Shown: positions 1 through 12,100 of the stretch, piece by piece
Position numbering within the stretch: position 1 is the stretch's first letter
Layout: every line of letters begins with the position of its first letter
NCBI GenBank assembly: GCA_003573635.1
Contig: QUTJ01031812.1
Location: forward strand, 1 to 21,038
Direction: 5' to 3'
DNA: 21,038 bases
Source of the DNA: Goniomonas avonlea
Lineage: Eukaryota > Cryptophyceae > Goniomonadida > Goniomonadaceae
Translations under genes and position numbers: made by a program
Notes under the pieces: generated by a model
What the model was told of the DNA's origin: nothing
What the model saw: only the letters and a program-made list of their open reading frames with translations
Database searches by the model: none

Positions 1-2
1 CC

Positions 3-182
3 CATCGGTGCCAGGCACCTCATTGAGGACTCAGACACCCACCGCGACGAAACTGCCCTCGTGCCTCCAAGCCGTTGCTGGCCCGAGTACACGGCGCGGC
101 CTGCGTTGCTACCCAAAATGGTGACGCTCGCGGCGCCCGTGGCGGGTACATTGGCCAAGGTCACGCTGCTGCCCACAGGCCC
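3..182 (-). repeat. Unit 1, truncated by the window edge
   Basis: This is the most C-terminal unit visible. It has N-V-P-A-T-G, A-S-V-T-I-L-G-S-N, R-L-G-G-T and W-V-S-E-S-S-M-R-C, and is cut after L-A-P-M-G. The last third of the domain lies below position 3, and the frame is still open there, so the gene continues. Confidence 0.9.
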
Positions 183-3100
183 GTCGTAGGTGACCGACGA
201 GGACATTGTCAGCACGACCCTGGTCAGGGTCGTAACAATGTTGAGGCCACTGCGTACTCCCAGCGCTGCTCGAACTCGAATACAGCTGTCTGACCACCAC
301 ACCGTGGCCTGAGCGCCTGTGCGGTGAAGGCGGATCCTGGTGGTCGGGCCGTGAGTGAAGATATTACTGCCGACTACTGTGACCGACAATGCGCCCGTTG
401 ATGGCATGTTCGTGCGCACTGTGCTCGACATGACTGCAATGTCGAAACTGAGAGAACGTCCAGTGGTAGTTCGGGCAGTGTTGAGAGAGACAGCCAGTTG
501 ACCAGACCCAAGGCAGCTGGCCACCTTGGCAAGCATGCTCGAGTCTGACACCCAGAAGGTAGCAACTGAGACCGAGCTGCGGGAGCGCACGCGAACGCTC
601 GCCCGGTGGGTGCCGAGGTTAGTCCCGACAACGGTCACGCTCGCGGCACCTGTCACTGCAGCGTTGGTCACAGCGAAGCTTGACGACGCAAACACGGAGA
701 AACTCAAGGCCGTGGTTGTTGTACCAACCTTGGTGACGCTTGTGAGTGCCAGCGCTCGCTGCTGCGTGGAGCCGAGCGCCGTCCTGGCGGTGAGAGCGGT
801 GTCTGATGTCCACGCAGTCGCTTCCCTGACGGACCCCGAAATCCTAGTGGAGAGGGAGTAGCGTGCACTCCCGATGCTACTTCCAACAACCGTGACAGAA
901 GTGGAGCCAGTGGCCGGAAGATTCACGACAACAAAGCTTGAAGCTACCACAGAGGCGTGTGAAAACGCGACTGAGTGGCTGGGGAAATGGAGAGCACCAA
1001 CGGTGCCTGCGAGGACGAGCAGAGGATGAGCTGCGCCGCTGGCAACTTGGCATACGAGAACGCTGTCGGAAATCCATTTGGTGGAGGCTTGGGTGGTGCG
1101 GAACCGCAGGGTCGGCGAGTACGAGGCAACCACACCCATGCTCGCACCGAGCACAGTCACGGACACAGAACCAGTAGCAGGGACGTTGCCAAACACAGAC
1201 GAGATCGTTGGAAGATTGTACGTGGCGGCGAGGGTGAGGGTATGACTTGCGCCAGCAACAAGCGTGACGGCAATAAAACAGCTGCCCGTCACGCCGACGA
1301 CTGCTTTGCACCGCACGGACGACTCACTGGACCAAACCGTGCCAACGCTGGCGGACCCTCTAATGCGGACTCGGCCAGTGGGCCTCATGGAGCCCAGCCC
1401 CACGCCAACCACTGTCACGCTCTGAGCGCCCGTCGCAGCGAGATTCTGCAGCACTGTCGAGCTCAAGCGCGCCAGATCGAAAGAAAGCACCTGTGTGCGT
1501 GACGCCATGCGTGTGGCAAGGCTGCTCACAAACGTGTGCGAAGCAAAATTCAAGCCAGCTAGAGGCTTGATAGAAATGCTTGAGTCGGAGACCCAGAGAG
1601 TTGCTGCAGCCGCGGAGCCTCGAACGCGAACGGAGGCGGTCGAGCTGCTTCCAAAGCTGCGACCGACAACAGTGACACTGGCGGCACCCGTGGACGGCTG
1701 GTTACTGACAAGCACGGCACTAGTCGGAGGGCTGTCCACGCTGATCCCCGATGTGAGAGACCCGACCTGCTGGAACACCGTCGCAACCGTGCGACCGTCA
1801 AATCGCCCAGCCCTCTGTGCGCGGCACGAAAGCGCAGACTCAGACACCCACAAGGTGGCCTCGACACTGGTTCGGAGCAACCGAACCACGGGAGAGCGAG
1901 CTTGCTCACCAATGTTGGAGCCCACGACGGTGACACTGGTGGCGCCGGTGGCTGGGCTGTTCGACTTGGAAACGCTGCTCAGCTGGGACACGTCGAAAGT
2001 GAACAGGCTGGTCATGCTGGCAGACTGCAAGCCAGTCGTGGCTGCCGTGTTGGGCCGAACAACAAGCGACGTGGGCGCCTTGCAGCGGACAGATGTCTGT
2101 GCTGTCCACGAGGTGAGTTCGCAGCTGCTGCCTTGCAGCCTGAGCGAGGAGGAGTAATCGCGGAGGGCAAAGTTGCGCCCGGTAACCGTGACGCTCACAG
2201 CGCCAGTGGTCGGGGCATTGACCCTCGTGAAGCTGCTGACGAGCGGGCCATCGAACGTGAGGGACAGGGTCAGGGTCCCGAAGCGGATATCGATGGTTGC
2301 CGCAACGGCGTGGGAAATTGCCACTCCGCCAGGAAGCTTGCAGCGCACCGACGAGTCGGCAACCCACAGGCTAACCTCGCAGGTGGAGCCGCTACTTCGG
2401 ACAGTGGTAGAGTAGACGCTCGTGCCCAAGCCTTGGGCAACCAGGGTGAGGCTGACTCCGCCACTAGCGGGGTGATTGCGTCGGACTGACGACGACAGGT
2501 GGAGCAGGTTGTATGTAAGGGACTGGGTGCGGGTACTCGTCTGACGCCCGATGGTCACAGATTGCCGGCGTTGAACAGCGATACCGAGAGACACCTTGCC
2601 GCGCACCGAGGAATCGCTCACCCACTCCGTTGCTAGTCCTTGAGTGCGGCCGTGCACAGCGCGAGGGGATATCGGAGAGCTGCCCAATCCGTACCCAACG
2701 AGGGTAACGCTCTGGGCTCCCGTGGTGGCAGTGTTTGCGATTATGCTGCTGCTGGTGGTCCCTGAATCATAGGAGAGAACGGAGGTTGCTGCGAGAGCGA
2801 CGCGTGCAGTGACGGTCGACTCGATACACTGCAGCGTCGATGCGCCCAAAGCAGAGCGACACCGCACGACAGTGTCAGAAACCCAGTCTGTTCCAGGAAG
2901 TGAAGTTCCGCCAACACGGCTACGCGGGGAGTAGGACGAAAATCCAAGGTTGTGCCCAACAACTGTGACACTGGAGGAGCCGGTCGAGGGTTGGTTAGCA
3001 CGCACAACGGAGCTTGTCCCCAGGAGAGTGAAGGTCAGCACTCGTGACACGGTCACCGGCTGCGTGCTGGCTGTGGTAGAGAGGTGCAGCGACTGGCCCA

Positions 3101-6100
3101 GACCAGCGGTGTTCTTCAACCGCATCCCACTGTCTGACACCCACTCTGTCGACGGAGCTCCGGACCTCTCGAAACGCGCACCGGCACTGTAGCGCGCAAC
3201 TCCCAAGGATGATCCATAAACAGTGACACTGACAGAACCGGTCGTGGGCGAATTGGTCACCACGAGACTGCTTGGCGATCCACCAATGTAGGTAAACGCC
3301 TGGCTCATGGTGCCGTACTGCTCGGCAACAGTGAGCGAGACTGAGAGCCCTGTGAAGAAACCACGAGGCGCTTTGCTCTTGAGAGAGGAGTCCGAGACCC
3401 ACTGCGACACTTCACACTGCGTCGCAATGCCAAGCCGTACACGGAGCGTGAAGTCCGTCTTGCCAAGGTCCATGGACACAACAGTCATACTGTGGGACCC
3501 AGTGGCGATCACGTTGGTTGTGAGGATGGAGAGCGGCTGGGGGCCGTCGAAAGTAAGGGCTGAAGCAAGAGAGCCAACGTCTAACGCAGAGGAGATGGAC
3601 ACGGTTCTGATGGCCCGCACGCCACGTGCGCCCTTGAGCAACATTGAAGTCTCGGACATCCACTTGGAGGCAACACAAGCCGAGCCGTGCACACGGGCGC
3701 GAACGGTGGCATCCGACCCAGCCACTGCACGCCCTACCAGCGTCATGCTGAGCGATGACGTTGTCGGCAGGTTGGACAGGACTAGACTTGAGGCAGTGAC
3801 CCGGTCGTACGAGTACGTTCGCGTCAGGGTGAGGCGCTGCATTGCGAGAGTCGATACCATGGCCTTGCGCATTGGCGTTCCACGCAGAACCTTGCTGCTA
3901 ACAGAGGAATCGGAGATCCAGGCTGTGATGCCAGAGCCCGATCCGCCAAGACGCTGTGCCGGGCTCCTGTCAGTGCGACCAACGTTGGAGCCGACCACAG
4001 TCACGCTCGTGGCGCCAGTCCTTGGCCCGTTTGACAAGGAGGTTGAGCTTGGAGCGCTGGCATCGTAGGTCAATACAAGGGTTCGGGACCCAACCCTGGT
4101 GATGACGCTGACAGCAATAGTCCAGCCCAGATGGGCCCCAGCAGTGTTCGCCTTGACGGTGATTGACGAGTCAGACCGCCAAACGCTGCCGCCGCACTCA
4201 GACCTGCCAACCCGCGACCTCGTCGTCAGGTCGCGCCTGCCGACGTTGGAGCCGAGAACGGTCACGCTCAACGCCCCTGTCACAGCAACATTCACCAGGG
4301 CCAGGGAGCTGGTTGACGGGGCCGAGAACGTTACAGCTTGAGTGAGCGAGTCCACACGCCTGTGTGGGATAGTGGCGGCGACACAGAGACCAACCAACCC
4401 TCCAGACGCGCGCTTGCAGCTAAGCGTTGAGTCTGATGCCCACCGGGAGACCTCGCAGGGAGAGCCACCGACAATCAGTTTCCGAGAGTAGTCAGTGATT
4501 CCAGCGAACAGTCTCCCGGTCACGGTGACACTGACTGCGCCGGTGGTGGGCAGATTGGTGTTCAAAACGGAGCTCGTCAAAGTCTTATCGTACGTGAAGG
4601 AAGTGGTCTGGGTAGCCACGCGCTCTCCCGTCACAGTCGCAGACACGCTGAGAGAGACAAGCAATCCAGCAAGAGTCTTACATGTGAGCGAAGTGTCTGT
4701 TCCCCAGAGAGTGCCGCTGCACGCTGTGCCGCCCACGCGAGCCGCCATGGTGGTCCAACGGATACTCGAGCTGCCTCCGACAAGCGTCAGGCTGACACTA
4801 CCGGTGGTGGGGCCGTTGGTCACAACTGCCGACGACATGAAGAGCTGGTTGTAAGTGAAAGCGAGGGTGATGGTCCGCCGCGTACTCATCGACAAGGTTG
4901 CACTTCGCCGTGTTCGCGCGCCAGCAATAGTTCGGGCAGATACGCTGGAATCAGAAACCCAGCGAGTGGCCGCACTGGAACTCGCACTGAGACGCCATGA
5001 GGGCGAGACGTTGGACGGTCCAATATTGCTCCCGACGACCGTCACGCTCGCAGCGCCAGTGGGAGAAAAATTGACCATCACAGCACTGGAGGCCTGTGGC
5101 TGCCCGAAGGAGACTGCGGCGGTGACGGTGCCCATCGAGCGGGACAAGGTGAGTTGGAGGCCAAGCAGCAGGCGACCGCCAAGGGCAACCTTGGCAGACA
5201 CCGAAGAGTCGGACGCCCATAATGTTGCGATGACGGCGCTGCCGCCCAAACGAGACAGAGGCGAGCGGCCAGCAAGCCCAAGATTGGAGCCGAGGACGGT
5301 CACACTGCTGGCACCAGTGGTTGGAGAGTTCGCCACCACGACGGAACTCGCTGCGGGCCGGTCATGCGAGAGCAGGCGTGTCATGGTGTCCCTCGAAAAC
5401 AAGGAGATTGCGATCAGGTGGAGGGTGGAGGCACCACCGAGGACCTTGGTTGTGATCGAGGAGTCGGACGTCCAGCGGGTCGGCATTGGCGAGGAGCCGC
5501 CAGCTCGGCTACGCTGCGAGTACTCACAGTGGGCAAACTGGCGACCAGTGACAGTCACACTGACAGCACCGGTCTGGGGCAGGTTGACAATCTTGCCGCT
5601 CGACGCTCGGGGAGCATTGAAGCTGTAGACTTGGGTCTGGGAATCGACGGCGCAGGCGAGGGTGACGGCGAGAGTGACACCGGGCCTTGGGCCGTGGCAG
5701 GACTTGGCTCTGAACGACGATTCCGACACCCAGGCCACAGACTCCGCGGCGGAACCCCCGAACGAGAGCCCAGCAGTCGAGTCCTGAGCTGAGAGGTCCG
5801 AGGCTCCAAGGACAGTAATGAAGAACGAGCCAGTGACGGGGCCGTTGGAGCAGACGACACCACTTGGCACGACTTCGTTGAAGCTGAAGGCGCGGGTCAG
5901 CGAGTCGCGTCTCGCGTCGACTGACAAGGCAAGCACGGCCAGCCCGCGAAGGCCATCGGAGATTTTCCCCACGAGGGCTGAATCGGCAACCCACCGAGTG
6001 ATCAGGGCAGCGGTGTGCCCAACGCGAGCTCGTGGGCTGGTGCTGGCAACTCCCAAGTACGACCCGAGCAAAGTGACGCTGGTCGAAGCAGTCACTGGCG

Positions 6101-9100
6101 AGTTCGCGCGCGTCTGGCTGCTCAAAACCTGCGCCGTGAACGTCACCGCCGTGAGCAGGGTCCCTCGAGCCCGACCGGCGGAGGTTGCGACTCGTCGCGA
6201 GGTTGCGGTGCCCATGGGATATTTACCCATCAGTGAGGAATCTGACGTCCACAGAGAGGCCTGGGTGCGTGACCCGCCGATGCGCGAGGACTGCGTCGCC
6301 CTCACTTGCCCAATGTTGGACCCGAGAACAGTGACCGAGGCCGCGCCTGTGGATGGAGCATTCACAACCACGTTGCCGCTCACAGCAGGTGCGGAATGGG
6401 TCATGGCTGAAGTGAGCGTGGAGAGTTGACCAGACCCCGCGGAAACACAGACGCTCAACAAGCCATATACAGCACTGCTGGACCTCGATGTAACAGAGGA
6501 GTCTGAAATCCATGAGGTGACCTCCTGCGCGGAGGCCCCAGTGCGAATCCTGGCAGTGTCGCGCAGGACGGCCAAGTTGGTCCCAATGACCGTCACGCTC
6601 ATGGAGCCCGTCGCAGCAGCGTTTGTGAGAGTCAAGGAGCTCACGGCCGGTCGCACGTACGTGACTGCGGCTGTAATTGAGTCCTTGCGGTCTCCACTGA
6701 CGGTCGAAGCAACCGCGATGCCCCGAGGGCTGCCCTTGGCCGGCTTACAGGCCAGGCTGGAGTCGGATCCCCAGAAGGACACCTCGCAGGAAGTTCCTCC
6801 AACACGCGTCTGGATGGAGAAACTGGCTGTGCTGAAAAGTTTACCAGTGACAGTGACGCTGGATGCCCCAGTGGTTGCGAGGTTGACACGCCTCAGGCTG
6901 CTGACAATTGGCTTGTCGAAAGTCAGCACCGCATTGGCAGAGGCGACGCGTCCATCGCCAACAGTGACGGCAATTCTGCGCGTTGTCAACACCCCAGGAG
7001 ACAGCTTGCACTGCAAGGACGTCTGGCTAGTCCATGTTGTGCTGCTGCAGGCGGTTCCACCAACGCGTGCCCTGGGCGACACACGCCTAATCCCGGCCCC
7101 AGCACCGACCAGTGTCAGGCTGACACTGCCAGTGGAAGGCCCGTTGGAGACAAGGATCCCAGACGCAGTGATCTCGTCGTACGTCATCGCGACAGTGAGC
7201 GTGGAGACTGACCGGCCGAGGGTAACGGCGAGACCACGCCGCGGGCGCGTGCCTCCCGGGAGTTTGCCCGACACAGACGACTCCGAGATCCACATGGTCG
7301 CGGCAAGGCCGCTCGCACCCGCTCGCACGCGTGGGGACCGAGACCACGACCCCAGATTCGTCCCAATCACCGTGACGCTAGCAGCACCGGTCACCGCGCC
7401 GTTGACACTCACGGCGCTGCTGGCTTGAACCGCATGGAAACTGTACTGCGATGTCATGGAACCCGCGTACAGCAGTGAGGTGACGGCAACGCCTTGCTGC
7501 GTCCCGACGCCAGCAGAAATCTTGAGTGAGACCACGGTTTCGGCAATCCAGACGGTCGCTGCGGCCGCCGTGTTGCCGAGGCGACCACGGGAGCTTGTCG
7601 TGTGTGAGCCCAGGCTTGAGCCCACCACAGTGACTGTGACCGAGCCAGTCGCCGCACTGTTGACAAGAACAAGGGAGCTGGCGGTTGCAAGACGCACAAA
7701 AGTGAACAAGCTTGTCATCGATTGGACCTGATTCGGGCCGATCGTAGCAGACAAGGCCGCACTGTCGGTGTACCCTGCGGAAAACTTGCATCGAACTGAA
7801 GAGTCCGCTGTCCACCGAGTCGACTCGCAACCGGAGCCAGCGACACGGAGGCCTCCAGTGTAATCCGAGAGGCCAAATTGCCGACCAGTCACCGTCACGC
7901 TGACAGCCCCCGTGGCAGCAACGTTCACGCGCACTGTTGAGCTGGTCATCGGCATGTCGTACGAATAGTGTGCTGAAATGGTCGCAACTTGCAGAGCGTC
8001 ACCGACAGTTGCAGTGACCCATCGAGTGTTGCGGGCACCACCGGGGAGTTTGCACCGGACCGACGACGCCGACGCCCAGGCAGACGACTCGCACGCTGTT
8101 CCTGCGGTCCTCACCCGCGATGTGTAGTCCACAGGGTCCACGCTCTGCCCGACCATTGTCAAGACAATGGATCCTGTGGCTGGCGAGTTGACACGCACTC
8201 CCGAACTGAGCTCCGGAGCGTCGTAGCTGAAAGGCACCGTGAGGGAGTCGAGGTGCTGCAGCTGCACCGACGTCACCACGGGGCGGCGGCGCCGGACCCC
8301 TGACGGTATCTTGCCTGTTGCCGCAGTGTCTGAGGTCCAGGTGGTGACGCGCAAATTGGTACCGCCAAGCCGGAACCTCATGGTCAGGTCGTGGGGTGCC
8401 AAGGTGCGCCCGATGATGGTGAGACTGCAGGACCCTGTGGTGGCCGAGTTGCGCACGACCATGCTGCTGGTCAACATTCCGCCGTAGGTGTAGGCGTTGG
8501 AGACCGAGCCCGAGCGGCGGGGGTCAGCGGCGGACACTACACCCGAGACGCAAATGTGGCTGCCAGACGCAGACTTGGAAGTGAGTGAACTGTCGGAGCT
8601 CCACAGAGTGGGCACCGCGTGGCTGCCACCAAGGCGACCCTTTGGCGAGTAGGACGCGCTGCCAATGTTGGATCCCACCACAGTGACGCTCTGAGCGCCG
8701 GTTGCAGGCGCGTTTGCAACCAGAACCGAGGACAGCCTCGGTTGCACAAATGTGAAGATGTTCGACATTGTGCCCACCTGCAGCGGCCTGCTCACGGTTG
8801 CTGCCACAGCACCGGCAACGAAGGAGCCGCCAGAACTCTTGCAGCGAACAGACGAGTCCGAGACCCAATCGGTGGAGGTGGCAACGCTGCCGCCGAGGCG
8901 AACGCTCGCAGAGTACCTGTCGGCTGCGAAGCTCGAGCCAAACACGGTCACAGACGCGGCACCGGTGGGAGGAGAGTTTCGAACGATGAAACTGGAAAGA
9001 ACAATCTTGTCATAGGAATAAGCCCGGGTGAGGGAATCGATGCGCTGAAGATCAACAGTAGCCGTGGTGCAACGCACGGTGTTGTGCCCAGCCGCCAGTT

Positions 9101-12100
9101 TGCATCGCATTGCCGAATCAGAAACCCACAGGCGGGCTTCAGTGGCACTGCCACCGGGGCGAGCGCTGCCACTGTAATCCTGGTGCCCAAGGCCTGAGCC
9201 AAGGACAGTCACTCGGGCTCCTCCAGTGGCCGGTGCGTTTGTGCGCAGCTGCGCAGTGACAAGAGGCGCGTTGAACGTTACAGCGTTGCTCATGGTCATG
9301 GACCCGAGTCCGTACGCAATCGAAGCTGTCATGCGACGACCAATCCGCATGCCAACACTGGACTTGCAAGTGCTAGTGGTTTCTGACAACCAGATGGTGG
9401 CTCCAGACGTAGAGCCGCCCAATCTGACCCGACCAGACAGCGAGTACCTCGACAAGCCGGTGCCCACAAGTGTGAGCGTGACAGCGCCAGAGGTCGGCAT
9501 GTTGCTCCCAAGCACAGAGCTGAAGGTGGGTGGGCTGTACGAGTACATTCGGGTGACCGAGTTGAGTGTTGACGCTGCACGCATCGACACTACTACCAGA
9601 TGGTGGTATGAGTGGCCAGACGTCGGTAACGCGACAAGAGAGGTTTCTGTGGCCCACCGAGTGGTCTCTGCCGCAGTCTGGATGCGCATCGACATGGAAA
9701 AGTCTGAGGCACCGAAACTGGCACCGAGGACGGTGACACTCGAGGCACCCGTCGTTGCTGTGTTGAGCGGCTGCCCACTTCTGACAATCAGTTCGTCGAA
9801 TGTGAATGTCAAAGTTGCCAGAGCAACCTGGAACGCAAGTGTCGCCCTCAAGTTGATAGAGGACGGCGAGTTTCCGAGCCGGCCGATGACGGCAGAGTCG
9901 GAGACCCAAACGGTTGCTTCGCAGCCCAAGCCTCCAAGATTAAGAATGGGCGAGCGATCGCGCGTCCCCATGCTGCTGCCGACAACCGTGACCGAAACAC
10001 TAGCAGTGGACGCGGTGTTGGAAATCTTGATACTGCTGCCGGCCGGCGCGTCGTATGACAGACTCTTGGTCGCTGTGCCGTGGGCGTGGACGCCAACGGT
10101 GACAGACCAAGAATGGGCGGCAGCCAGACCTGTCGCGGACTTGCAACGGACCGAAGAGTCCGCAAACCACACGACTGCTTCACAACCGGAGCCGCCCAGG
10201 AAAAGCGAGGATGTGTAGTCGACGATTCCAGAATGGCTTCCAAGTACTGTGACGGACACCCCACCAGTCGCCGGGACGTTGGCAGGGACAGTGGACGACA
10301 CGCGCCAGGCATTGTACGTGAGTGTCTGGGAGAGGGAAGACAAGGCGAGACGAGTTCCAAGCGATGAGATGAGAGAGAGCTGAACACCAACACCTGAAGC
10401 TGACCGGCAGGTGAGGGCCGTCTCAGCACTCCAGCGTGTGCCGGAGCAGGCGGTGGCTCCCAGGCGCACGCGCTGCGTCGAGGCGACGCCGGCGAACCGC
10501 ACACCAATCACAGTCAGCGACAGGGAGCCTGACGCAGCTCCGTTGACGCGCGTGAGCGAGGAGGCAGTGAGCAAATCGAACGAGAGGGCGTTTGTCAGCG
10601 TCGCCCTGCGAACAACAACGCTCATAACAGCTGGGCGGATTGCCATCGATGTACCGCTGGCGACTCTGCCCTGCAGGCTCGACTCAGAGCTCCAGGTAGT
10701 CGCTTGTGCTGCCGTGTTGCCGAATCGAGACTGTGGCGAGTCGCTGCGGTGAGCAAGGTTGGTCCCGACTACGGTGACGCTCACGGCCCCGGTGGTGGCT
10801 GAGTTGGACCTCAGCATGGTGGATGAGAGAACAATGTCGTAAGTGAGTGCCGCAGTGTTCGTCTCCCGCAGTGTCTGGACAGTCACCACCGCGCGGTGAG
10901 TGATGGCAGACCCAGCGGACATCTTACAGCTTGCAGCACTGTCAGAGATCCAAAGCGTGGCTTCACACCCAGACTTCGCCACACGCACTCCCGCGGACAG
11001 GGAAAACTTCGCCATGTTGGAACCAACAACGGTAACACTCGCAGCGCCAGTCGCGGGGTGATTGACAACGACCAGCGAGCTGATGGCAGCGTAGTCAAAA
11101 GTGACAAGGCGCGTGAGCGACTGTCGTTCCTCAGCCATGATCGTGAAGGCGCCGGACGCTGTGGCCCCGTGGCAGTGCGCGGCTTTAACCCGGAGGGAGG
11201 AGTCAGACGTCCACGCCGTCACGTCCGCCGCCGTGGGCGCGATGCTGACGCGGGCTGAGTAATCCACTGACGCCCCAAAGCGAGAACCAAACACGGTAAC
11301 GGAACTAGCGCCGGTGGCGGGCACATTGTGGCGTTGAGGTGCTGTAGGGGCATAGTTGTCATATGACAGCACTCGTGTTGACGTGCCCTGTTGTCCAGTT
11401 TCGGCGACAGTGCAAGATATGCAGCGCAGAGTGCGCATACCGTTGGAAAGCTTGCAGTAGATGGACGAGTCGGAGACCCACACACTGGCGCTGGCCAAGG
11501 TGCCACCAAGTCGGACACTCACAGATGAGTCAGTTTCTCCCATGGAACGTCCAACCAGGGTGAGGCTGAGACTACTCGTTGTAGGGGAATTGGTGATGGA
11601 GGTGGATATGGAAGCAGGCATAGCGAAGGAAAAGGCGGCGGTGAGAGTGTTGTGTCGGTCGCGGCGGATGATGGTGAGAGCCAGCGACAGCTTCGCATGC
11701 AGCCCGCGAGGGTTGCGGCAGACAACAGCGGTCGCAGATGCCCAGACGCTTGCTTGCATCGCAGTTTTGCCGAGCCGCATCTCGGGTGATCGACGAACTT
11801 CCCCAAAACTTTGACCAACAACAGTCACGCTGGTCGCGCCAGTGCCTGGTCCGTTGGTTCGAACGAAGGTGGAGATAGCACGGTCGTCCACAGTGAACGC
11901 GTTGGTGATTGTGCGGATTTGCTGCATGTTAACCAAGGTGACAGCAAAACGATGGCCTGTCAGGAACAGCCCCGCGGACTTGGAAATCAGAGCTGAATCT
12001 GAGACCCAGGCGGTGACCTCGCCAGCTGTGGCGGCCAGGCGCACGCGGGGTGAGAGTGCAAAGATGCCCATGCTTCTGCCAATAACGGTGACACTCGCAG

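Larger units (their letters stand above)
3..1991 (-). repeat. C-terminal zone: units 1-8, Cys-poor
   Basis: None of these eight units carries the C-x12-C pair. Units 4 and 7 have no Cys at either position, units 5 and 8 keep only the Cys after the Trp, and units 2 and 3 have a single displaced Cys (D-S-C-I in unit 2, V-A-S-C-L in unit 3). Unit 6 has an alternative pair. Spacing is uniform: from 1156 to 1930 each step is exactly 258 bp. The 4/5-unit pattern seen from unit 9 upward is not obvious here. Confidence 0.75.

Noticed and set aside
9226-10218. Plus-strand open frame of 330 codons, and similar ones at 3307-4068, 6517-7428 and 13999-14892, with recurring T-V-T-L-A-A-P-V
   Set aside because: These are antisense shadows of the repeat: T-V-T-L-A-A-P-V is the reverse reading of the conserved A-T-G-A-A-S-V-T-V segment. 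They stop and shift repeatedly, while the minus frame stays open through all of them.
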